From: Candidatus Cloacimonadota bacterium
GTDB lineage: Bacteria; Cloacimonadota; Cloacimonadia; Cloacimonadales; PWNZ01
DNA length: 41,677 nucleotides
NCBI GenBank assembly: GCA_003564155.1
Contig: PWOA01000001.1
Coordinates: 1 to 41,677 of the forward strand
Direction: 5' to 3'
Of this stretch, positions 35,654-41,677 are shown in pieces; within the stretch, counting starts at the first letter, position 1; each line of letters starts with the position of its first letter. The position numbers and the translations under genes are program-made. A model generated the notes under the pieces. It was not told the DNA's origin. It did no database searches and saw only the letters and a program-made list of their open reading frames with translations.

Positions 35654-36688
35654 ATGAAGACTCTTCCCGAAATGCCGAATATTGATCCTAAACCTTTAGT
35701 TGATATTATGCAAGGAGCTGAAAAATATTTTATTCTTTTTTCGGCTGTCGAACTAGAAGTCTTTGATCACTTAAAACAGCCGAAAAAAGCTGAAGAAATT
35801 GCCAATGAACTTCATTCGAATGTAATACTTACCGTAAAATTTCTGAACAGTCTTGTATCTCTAGGACTGCTTAAAAAGGAGAAATCTACCTACAGTAACA
35901 CATCACTTTCCGAAACATATCTTACAAAATATTCTCCGTTTTACCAAGGTAATATAGTTAAGTTGAAGCGTATAAAGAAAATTGATTACTGGTTAAATTT
36001 GTCAGATATCGTGAAAAATGGACCTTATACAAAACAAAATGCAAATAGCAATGACGGGAAAAATCTTCTGAACTTTACTATGGCAATGGCTGAAAGTGCA
36101 ATACGTGAGAATTTATTTGTAGTTCGTGATATTCTTAGTTCATTACCTGAGTTTAACCATGCGACAAAGCTTCTGGATCTAGGAGGAGGTCATGGTTTAT
36201 ATGCTATTATACTATCACAGACGAATGAAAACCTTATTAGTTATGTTTTAGATTATCCGTCAGTTTTAAAAACTACTCAAAAATTTATTAATAAATATGA
36301 AATGAATGATAAAGTCAAAGTTCTAGCTAGAGATTTCACAAAAGATGACTGGGGTACTAATAGTTATGATATTATTTTTGCTTCAGATTGTCTTTATTAC
36401 CCTGAAGATATGCTTATTCCTCTTTTAATAAAAACAAAAAAATACCTCAATGTAGACGGTTTATTTGTTTCGAAACACTGGATATTAGATAATGACAAGA
36501 CTAGTCCTCCTACGACTGTGTTATGGGATTTAGGGATTTCATTGACTACCGGCATGCCATTATACACCTATACGAAAGATGAATACGCTAAATTATTAAC
36601 AAAACATGGTTTCCGGGATATTAAAACTTATGACATCTCTACTAGTTCTAAGAAGGGGACTTTGTTCATAACTAGGAATGAAAAATAA
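35654..36688 (+). CDS. SAM-dependent O-methyltransferase-like protein
   Basis: The 344-residue protein has an N-terminal winged-helix dimerisation domain (about residues 20-90, AEEIANELHSNVILTVKFL) and a Rossmann methyltransferase domain with the SAM glycine loop LDLGGGHGLYAI and a later DIIFASDCLYY. This is the layout of the acetylserotonin-O-methyltransferase/hydroxyneurosporene-methyltransferase family. Its substrate is unknown. It sits between hypE and hypA in the same direction (71 and 97 bases), an unusual place. It may modify a hydrogenase-related compound or be a passenger. AAGGA precedes the ATG. Confidence 0.8.
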   Translation: MKTLPEMPNIDPKPLVDIMQGAEKYFILFSAVELEVFDHLKQPKKAEEIANELHSNVILTVKFLNSLVSLGLLKKEKSTYSNTSLSETYLTKYSPFYQGNIVKLKRIKKIDYWLNLSDIVKNGPYTKQNANSNDGKNLLNFTMAMAESAIRENLFVVRDILSSLPEFNHATKLLDLGGGHGLYAIILSQTNENLISYVLDYPSVLKTTQKFINKYEMNDKVKVLARDFTKDDWGTNSYDIIFASDCLYYPEDMLIPLLIKTKKYLNVDGLFVSKHWILDNDKTSPPTTVLWDLGISLTTGMPLYTYTKDEYAKLLTKHGFRDIKTYDISTSSKKGTLFITRNEK

Positions 36689-36785
36689 TTGAGGTTATAT
36701 GAGTCATTATCTTGAATATTTCATTATCGTACAATAATAGAAGTTAAAGATAATTTACTAATTGATGTTCGAAAGGATAAATAAT

Positions 36786-37130
36786 ATGCATGAAGGAGCA
36801 ATTTTAAAATCGGTATTCGATATTGCAAATAATAGTCGAATAAATGCAAATATAAATGATGTTCAGAAAGTTAAGCTAGTCGTCGGAAAATTGCATCACA
36901 TTGTATTCCAGGTAATGCAGATGTATTTTAATATCATGAAATTTGAAATTATTGGTTTCGATAATGCTGTTTTGGAGATTATTGAACGAGAACCAATAAT
37001 TAGATGCAACCGGTGCGGCAACACAGTAATTTTGGAGGAAGCAAATTTTACTTGTCAAGTATGCAATTCACATGATACTAAACTTGTTCAAGGCGATGAG
37101 ATGTATATCGAATCATTAGAAGGGAACTAA
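36786..37130 (+). CDS. hypA: Hydrogenase nickel incorporation protein HypA
   Basis: The 114-residue protein starts MHEGAILKS, keeping the His2-Glu3 nickel-binding N-terminus. The C-terminal zinc site is CNRC...CQVC. It delivers nickel to the large subunit with HypB. The start at 36786 is fixed by the MHE motif and AAGGA upstream; a frame from 36762 is rejected because it would bury the N-terminal ligand. Confidence 0.95.
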   Translation: MHEGAILKSVFDIANNSRINANINDVQKVKLVVGKLHHIVFQVMQMYFNIMKFEIIGFDNAVLEIIEREPIIRCNRCGNTVILEEANFTCQVCNSHDTKLVQGDEMYIESLEGN

Positions 37131-37233
37131 TATAAGTCGAAGGATTAATCAAAGGATAGTTACTTAATTAAGTCTTATTACGTATCAATAATCATTATTT
37201 AATCATTAGTTAATTAAACAAAGGATTGCGATT

Positions 37234-37893
37234 ATGGAAACCAAAAAAATTAAAGTTATGCAGAAAATATTAGACATCAATGATCGTATAGCATCTGAAT
37301 TACGAAATTATCTCGAAAAACAGGGAATTTTATATCTCAATATGATGAGTTCTCCAGGTTCAGGGAAGACCAGCCTCATTGAAAAGACAGCAAATAAATT
37401 TAAAGATAGTATTTTTGTCATCGAAGGTGATATTCAAAATACCTTAGATGCCGAAAGGTTGAATAATTTAGGAATTGGAGTTTATCAAATTAATACCGGA
37501 CCTTTTGGTGGTGATTGCCATTTAGAAGCTGGTTGGATAAAAACAGCAATTGAGGAGATTGATTTAGCTTCAGTCAAATATCTGTTTGTCGAAAATATAG
37601 GTAATCTCGTATGTCCTGCAGAATTTGATATTGGAGCTCATATTAATATAGTAATCCTTAGCGTTGCGGAAGGTGAGGATAAACAATTCAAATATCCTTT
37701 AGCTTTCCGAAATTCTCAATTATGTATTATATCGAAAACTGACTTGCTCCCATATTTAGATATTGACCTAAAAATGATGAAAGATAACATAAAAAAGGTA
37801 AACTCGCAGATAGAAATTATAGAACTTTCAACAAAAAATGGAGAAGGTCTTTCTTATTGGTACGAATATTTAACGCAAAATAACAATTGCTAA
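37234..37893 (+). CDS. hypB: Hydrogenase nickel incorporation GTPase HypB
   Basis: The 219-residue G3E-family GTPase has a P-loop (SSPGSGKTSLIEKT), the metal-site run GGDCHLEAGWI, VENIGNLVCPAEFD and a guanine-specificity motif ISKTDLLP. It has no histidine-rich or CxxCGC N-terminal nickel store. GTP hydrolysis drives nickel transfer with HypA. AGGA lies upstream. The 103-base gap after hypA holds nothing obvious. Confidence 0.95.
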   Translation: METKKIKVMQKILDINDRIASELRNYLEKQGILYLNMMSSPGSGKTSLIEKTANKFKDSIFVIEGDIQNTLDAERLNNLGIGVYQINTGPFGGDCHLEAGWIKTAIEEIDLASVKYLFVENIGNLVCPAEFDIGAHINIVILSVAEGEDKQFKYPLAFRNSQLCIISKTDLLPYLDIDLKMMKDNIKKVNSQIEIIELSTKNGEGLSYWYEYLTQNNNC

Positions 37894-38061
37894 ACATTGT
37901 CTATTGAACTATACTATATAGTAAGTCACCATTTTATTCGGTTATAAAAACATGTAATCAAGTCAAGCAGGTATCAAATCTGCTTAGAAATGGAAAATTA
38001 CGCATTGGGACAAATCAATCTCAATGTATTAACGCTTAGTTATGACAAAAAAGGAGGAGGC

Positions 38062-38514
38062 ATGAACAGAGAATTGCAAGAACTCTTTAAAGTGAGGGAT
38101 AACGTGGTGTATTCAGTTACTCCTGAAACTGCCATTAAGGATGCAGTGAATAAGATGAATAAACATCATATCGGTGCTTTAATGGTTCAAAAAAATAGTG
38201 GAGAAGTTGAAGGTATATTAACGGAACGTGATGTTATGAAAAAGCTGGCGAGTACAGATGATCTCGTAGGTCATATACTCGTCAAAGAGATTATGACACC
38301 AAGAAAAGAATTAATTGTTATCACCGGTAATGAAAAAATTGGTGATATAATGGAAATAATGACTCAAAAAGGTGTTCGTCACTTACCAATAATCGATGAA
38401 GATGTTTTGCATGGTATTATTGCAATGCGGGACATTTTAAAAATGCTATTAATAAAATCTAATCAGAATAATGAAGACCTGAAAAATTATGTTGAAGGCA
38501 AATACCCTGCATAA
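38062..38514 (+). CDS. Two-CBS-domain protein
   Basis: The 150-residue protein consists almost entirely of two CBS domains (about residues 10-65 with HHIGALMVQ and GILTERDVMKKL, and about 75-135 with GVRHLPIIDEDVLHGIIAMRDIL). CBS pairs usually bind adenine nucleotides and act as energy sensors. GGAGG fixes the ATG at 38062; a frame extending to 37990 lacks a site. It lies 168 bases after hypB in the same direction and may be the last gene of the hydrogenase block, but no target is known. Confidence 0.85.
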   Translation: MNRELQELFKVRDNVVYSVTPETAIKDAVNKMNKHHIGALMVQKNSGEVEGILTERDVMKKLASTDDLVGHILVKEIMTPRKELIVITGNEKIGDIMEIMTQKGVRHLPIIDEDVLHGIIAMRDILKMLLIKSNQNNEDLKNYVEGKYPA

Positions 38515-38722
38515 TCAAGGTTAACAAACTTATTTGTAATATTATTATATTGTTATTGGCTTTTGGGGGATTTGAAGATGATAATTGAAGACATCCTTTT
38601 AATTCCAGGAAGTCAATAACAATTTGTAACTGAACAATTCATAGTAATATGTTTTATGGCTATCAACATATACTTGATGATTAAGCAATAAAACCGTTCG
38701 ATATTACTGATAGATATCAAAA

Positions 38723-38748
38723 AAGGCCTCTACGTTTGTAGAGGCCTT
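38723..38748 (-). terminator. Strong intrinsic terminator of a minus-strand tRNA remnant
   Basis: AAGGCCTCTAC (38723-38733) pairs perfectly with GTAGAGGCCTT (38738-38748), an 11-bp stem with a 4-base loop. On the minus strand the stem is followed by six T (complement of 38719-38724), the classic form. It lies directly downstream of the tRNA 3' end at 38758-38780. It could also stop plus-strand transcription from the hydrogenase block, though the T-run on that side is poor. Confidence 0.8.
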
Positions 38749-38757
38749 AGTTTATAA

Positions 38758-38780
38758 TGGCTCCTGAAGAGGGATTTGAA
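38758..38780 (-). other. tRNA 3'-end fragment, likely attachment-site remnant
   Basis: Read on the minus strand the 23 bases begin TTCAAATCCCTC and end TTCAGGAGCCA. They give a T-loop (TTCAAAT), the 3' half of a T-stem (CCCTC), a 7-base acceptor strand (TTCAGGA), discriminator G and an encoded CCA. The matching 5' parts (GAGGG and TCCTGAA) are not present next to it: sequence upstream on the minus strand belongs to the VWA gene remnant. The acceptor plus G resembles tRNA-Asn, but identity is uncertain. Such fragments mark elements integrated at tRNA 3' ends. Confidence 0.65.
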
Positions 38781-39369
38781 TAACAACAAGGTAAGATGCT
38801 GGATAGTTTAGACAGGTCAATATCCGAAGTATTACAGCCCAAACTTAGCTGGCAGGAGATACTGGCAAGATTCGTCACTGAACGTTCAAAAAACGACTAT
38901 AACTGGACTAAACCGAATAAACGGTATCTTCCATAGTGAAATATATCTACCTGCGTTAAATCAGCCCTCAATAGGCACTATCGCTGTGATAATAGATACC
39001 AGCGGTTCGGTTGGCCAAAAAGAGTTAGATATGTTCGCTGCCGAGTTGAGGTCTATTCTGACCTCTTATCCTGAAACGACTATCGAGGTGATATACGTAG
39101 ATTCTAAGGTTGCAGCTACGCAAACCGTGGATGTCAATAACTTAGACCTAAAAACCAAAGGAGGCGGAGGTACTGACTACAGACCCGGATATGAATATAT
39201 CGAAGATGATGATATCAATCCTGTATGCGTCTTGTATTTCACAGACGGTTACTGCTTCTCATTCCCGAAACAAGCGCCTGACTATCCGACATTGTGGCTG
39301 ATCTCAAGCACGTGTAAATTTATACCACCCTTTGGAGAGGTTATCTACATAGAAGATGATAGGAGCTAA
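38781..39369 (+). pseudogene. 5'-truncated, frameshifted VWA-like (DUF2201 C-terminal) gene
   Basis: A first frame near 38797 reads KMLDSLDRSISEVLQPKL and on to NDYNWTKPNKRYL, then hits stops near 38934. A one-base shift restores HSEIYLPALNQPS, followed by AVIIDTSGSVGQKELDMFAA (metal-site-like DTSGS) and continues to 39369. The joined sequence matches the C-terminal half of DUF2201/VWA-like putative metallopeptidase proteins. The N-terminal half is missing, as the tRNA fragment lies just upstream. Codon and base use is less AT-rich than the hydrogenase block. Such genes usually follow a MoxR-type AAA ATPase gene, which is absent here. Confidence 0.75.
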
Positions 39370-39371
39370 TT

Positions 39372-39821
39372 ATGGAAGCAACACACAAAATTGACATTGT
39401 CCGCTATGCTATCGTCAAAGAACATACGCTCGAATACAACACACCAATCGCCAATCATTATGCAGCAGCAGAGCTGTTCCGAAAGTTCATCGGCGACAGG
39501 GACCGTGAGGTATTTGCCGTGATAGGCTTAGATATTAAGAACAAGCCTACATTTCTGAATATAGTCTCCATCGGGCAATTGAACCAAACTGCCGTTGAAA
39601 TGCGTGAATTGTTTAAACCGGCAATCCTATCAAATAGCAGTGCGATAATCGTTGCCCATAACCATCCATCGGGCACTACTGATGCATCACCTGAAGATGT
39701 TAGAATCACTGAAAAGATCAAGAACGCAGGTAAGATGCTCGGCATAAAGCTACTTGATCATATAATCGTAACGACAGATGATGCAGTGTCTATCAAAGAC
39801 ACAAACGCTAAGCTGTCCTAA
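39372..39821 (+). CDS. radC: RadC/JAB-domain protein
   Basis: The 149-residue protein has the JAB metal site: HNHPSGTTDASPED, matching HxHPSG-x(4)-S-x-x-D. It covers only the JAB domain, without the helix-hairpin-helix part of chromosomal RadC. Short RadC forms are common on plasmids, phages and integrative elements; their role is unsettled despite the old DNA-repair name. AGGAG lies upstream, overlapping the end of the VWA remnant. Its place beside a tRNA fragment supports an origin in a mobile element. Confidence 0.88.
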   Translation: MEATHKIDIVRYAIVKEHTLEYNTPIANHYAAAELFRKFIGDRDREVFAVIGLDIKNKPTFLNIVSIGQLNQTAVEMRELFKPAILSNSSAIIVAHNHPSGTTDASPEDVRITEKIKNAGKMLGIKLLDHIIVTTDDAVSIKDTNAKLS

Positions 39822-39836
39822 GAAGATAAATAAAAG

Positions 39837-39866
39837 GCATAGGCTCTGGGGTTCCGGAGCCTATGC
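39837..39866 (+). terminator. Stem-loop after radC
   Basis: GCATAGGCTC (39837-39846) pairs with GAGCCTATGC (39857-39866); the stem can extend inward by three pairs (one wobble), leaving a 4-base loop. A run of eight T lies about 17 bases later rather than directly after the stem, so it is an imperfect intrinsic terminator. Confidence 0.5.
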
Positions 39867-39976
39867 TGTAAGTAAATGTTGTTCTTTTTTTTAGCTATGG
39901 GTCACTGCAAAACGTCAAATACACCTTCATCTCGATTAAAACGACAAACTATTAGCTTATACATAATTCACCTTAG

Positions 39977-40050
39977 GTAGGGGCGAATGATATTCGTCTA
40001 TCATTTATAACTTCTGTTTTGGCAAAAGGGCGAATAATATTCGCCCCTAC
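39977..40050. repeat. Inverted repeat of palindromic GGGGCGAAT units
   Basis: The left arm 39977-39996 starts GTAGGGGCGAAT; the right arm 40031-40050 ends ATTCGCCCCTAC. The two 20-base arms match at 18 positions. The right unit is itself a hairpin: GGGCGAAT, three bases, ATTCGCCC (40028-40046). The G+C-rich, self-complementary unit type suggests a dispersed intergenic repeat. The 39822-40195 gap holds no gene. Confidence 0.6.
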
Positions 40051-40069
40051 AATATATCGCGGGTCGGCT

Positions 40070-40087
40070 GGGGGGAAAGTTCCCCCC
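40070..40087. repeat. G6/C6 hairpin
   Basis: GGGGGGAA (40070-40077) pairs with TTCCCCCC (40080-40087) around two bases, followed by another C6 run at 40092-40097. It is strikingly G/C-tracted for this genome and lies between radC and the lipoprotein gene. Function is unknown. Confidence 0.45.
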
Positions 40088-40195
40088 TGCACCCCCCTGC
40101 ATTTTGCAGCGTCTAACATTTTCTGCCTTTTCTTAAACATTGGATTGCTCGCTTACCGTTTCTTGAAAAAGGTAAAAAAGTAAAAATCCAAAAGG

Positions 40196-41089
40196 TTAGG
40201 GGATAACCCTGGAAACGCGAAAGCCATTGTAGCTGTGGCGATCCGTAGCACTGAAGTTGTAACGATAGGAAACAGTGCAGCCAGTCGCACCGTTGCTCCA
40301 GCTACCGCCGCGAAGCACACGGTTGGGACTGCTTGTAGGACCTGTTGGATTGTTATATGAACCTGTTGGATAATTAGCTCGTATATCCCATACCCAATTC
40401 CTGACATTACCGCTCATATCATATAAGCCTAACTCATTAGGTAGCTTAGTGCCTACAGGATGAGTTCTGCTATTTGAATTGTCTCTATACCATGCATAAT
40501 CGCCAAGCTCAGCTTCTACATTAGTACCGGCATAGGTATCGTCAAAAGTACCCGCATTCTGAGCAGGTACTCCTCCTCTCGCTGCAAACTCACGCTCCAT
40601 TTCGGTTGGTAAACGATAACCGTTGGCATTCCAGTTGCAGGACACATTGGTATGATTATCCCGGTTTGTATTCCAGCCGGCAGGCCAATTGGCAGGGTTC
40701 GTGCCCGCATCTCCATAACTATAGGCAGGGGTTAAACCCTCTCGCATACTCAAACGATTACAATACTCAACAGCATCAAACCAGGATATCCTATAAGCAG
40801 GGTGATTGGGACCTTGACCCCTGTCTGACCAATTAGCGTCATAAATACCACCCATAACAGATGTCCAATCCGATTGGGTCACCTCAAAATTAGATATATA
40901 AAACGATGATAAGGTTACATTATAGCTGCCACCATCAGGACTAAAGGTTCCGCCCTCTACAAATACCATACCTTCCGGCGGTGGCGGTCCCTCATCATCT
41001 GGCTCTGTAGGCTTCTTGTCTCTACAGGACGTTACCAAAACTAATACTGCTACCATCAATACTAATAAAAACAGCAGTCTCTTCTTCAT
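40196..41089 (-). CDS. SUMF1/FGE-sulfatase-domain lipoprotein
   Basis: The 297-residue protein has a lipoprotein signal (hydrophobic residues 4-20, lipobox LVTSC) and a Pro/Glu-rich linker (residues about 24-40). A full SUMF1-like domain follows: EGGTF, FYISNFEVTQSDW, YRISWFDAVEYCNRLS, YRLPTEMEREFAARGG, GLYDMSGNVRNWVWD, RVLRGGSW, NGFRVSR. Formylglycine-generating enzymes have two cysteines after RGGS; here only one (GATGCTVSYRY) is near the right place, so sulfatase activation is doubtful. Many such proteins are ligand-binding surface proteins. AAAGGAGG precedes the ATG. It is less AT-rich than the hydrogenase block. Confidence 0.85.
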   Translation of the reverse strand: MKKRLLFLLVLMVAVLVLVTSCRDKKPTEPDDEGPPPPEGMVFVEGGTFSPDGGSYNVTLSSFYISNFEVTQSDWTSVMGGIYDANWSDRGQGPNHPAYRISWFDAVEYCNRLSMREGLTPAYSYGDAGTNPANWPAGWNTNRDNHTNVSCNWNANGYRLPTEMEREFAARGGVPAQNAGTFDDTYAGTNVEAELGDYAWYRDNSNSRTHPVGTKLPNELGLYDMSGNVRNWVWDIRANYPTGSYNNPTGPTSSPNRVLRGGSWSNGATGCTVSYRYNFSATDRHSYNGFRVSRVIP

Positions 41090-41677
41090 CTTAACCTCCT
41101 TTGGTTTTGATATTATTTTCTATACTTCGCTTTCTATAAGCGTTCTCTTGCATTTTAAATTTACAGGTCACCTGTAATGAATATCTATCAAAGGCATTTC
41201 AAAAGAGCCGTTTTATCTAAGTAAACTGTCAGACCTAAAGGGCAAACCTTAAATCTTCTTATGCTTAAATCCATCTTAAAAGATACTTTCTTTTATTTTC
41301 CCAACTTAGTAACTGTAAGATTGCTCATTCCACGATATATCATTTCAATAAGATCTTTGTCTTTATTATTTAAAATATTGATTCTAAACCCGATAATAAA
41401 CCTAACATCTTCCACCAATTACCTTCTGCAATTCTCAAAAGACATTATGACATCTCTCCTTGAAGCTTAGTATGAAAGCATTACACCGTATTATAAATTT
41501 ATTTTGAATAATCATTGAATATAAGGCTTATATTGTCAAATATATTTTTTGCTTTGCATATCATCCCCTTCAACAACCTGCATCATCACTGTCTGCAAAG
41601 GTTTTTTATTATTATTGTCTCCTCCTTAGTGTTTTTTAGCAACATCATCTTGGCAGAAATAATTTTAGGACGCTTCA
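41090..41677. other. Gene-poor right end
   Basis: No convincing gene is seen in these 588 bases. A plus-strand frame at 41261-41470 has no recognised content and lies over a slightly more coding-like minus-strand frame (41293-41445, listed separately). No repeat or RNA structure stood out, and no intact tRNA is present. Confidence 0.5.
41293..41445 (-). pseudogene. Possible broken small gene
   Basis: Minus-strand frame of 50 codons with an AAGGAG about ten bases before its ATG. It reads MSFENCRR, then an in-frame TAA, then LVEDVRFIIGFRI and on to NLTVTKLGK before the final stop. The second part looks protein-like (amphipathic, balanced charge), but I do not recognise it. A decayed small gene or chance are both possible. 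Confidence 0.2.

Noticed and set aside
41261-41470. 69-codon plus-strand frame near the right end
   Set aside because: No ribosome site or family match, and it overlaps a more protein-like minus-strand frame.
1-41677. CRISPR array, rRNA, insertion sequence or complete tRNA
   Set aside because: No regularly spaced repeats, no transposase frame, no rRNA-like segment and only a partial tRNA were seen on either strand by eye.

Overview
The window is AT-rich, gene-dense bacterial DNA. A likely source is an anaerobe of the Fibrobacterota-Chlorobiota-Bacteroidota (FCB) assemblage, with Candidatus Cloacimonadota the best guess. The reasons are a secreted beta-propeller protein ending in a T9SS/FlgD-like C-terminal domain, a SUMF1-type lipoprotein, an outer-membrane barrel, and an Mrp-linked group 4 [NiFe] hydrogenase beside amino-acid catabolism. 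This assignment is inferred from gene content; there is no rRNA or other phylogenetic marker in the window.

Layout. Positions 1-1334 are non-coding and rich in inverted and direct repeats. Next come an isoprenylcysteine-methyltransferase-like membrane enzyme (minus) and a small DUF6868-like membrane protein (plus). Positions 2653-7351 hold a minus-strand phosphate operon in the order pstS-pstC-pstA-pstB-phoU, preceded by a four-repeat Pho-box-like site. A decayed M28 peptidase gene (7423-8681), a P5C dehydrogenase and a small sigma-70 factor follow. On the plus strand, a porin-like barrel carries a similar Pho-box-like upstream site. A PhoB/PhoR-type two-component pair follows it, so 2.6-15 kb looks like a compact phosphate-starvation module. 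A secreted beta-propeller protein (minus) and a gap of about 1 kb close this half.

Positions 17923-38514 form one long plus-strand hydrogenase block. It starts with two soluble subunits of sulfhydrogenase beta/gamma type (Fe-S protein plus FAD/NAD(P)/2Fe-2S flavoprotein) and a polyferredoxin. Then come the group 4 core (NuoH-, NuoB-, NuoC- and NuoD-like), a NuoL-like subunit, a fused MbhD/MbhE protein, MrpB-, C-, D-, E-, F- and G-like subunits and a NuoI/HycF-like ferredoxin. The maturation set follows: endopeptidase, hypF, hypC, hypD, hypE, a SAM methyltransferase, hypA, hypB and a CBS protein. All four Ni-Fe cysteines are present in the large subunit, so a real hydrogenase is expected, coupled to ion transport. 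The unusual points are the NAD(P)H-type module at the head of the operon and two antiporter-like subunits, one lacking the usual TM5 glutamate.

Positions 38515-41677 look accessory and are less AT-rich. The 3' end of a tRNA with its own terminator (minus) abuts a 5'-truncated, frameshifted VWA-domain gene and an intact radC. This pattern is expected where an element has integrated into a tRNA gene. A hairpin-rich stretch, a SUMF1-type lipoprotein and a gene-poor end follow.
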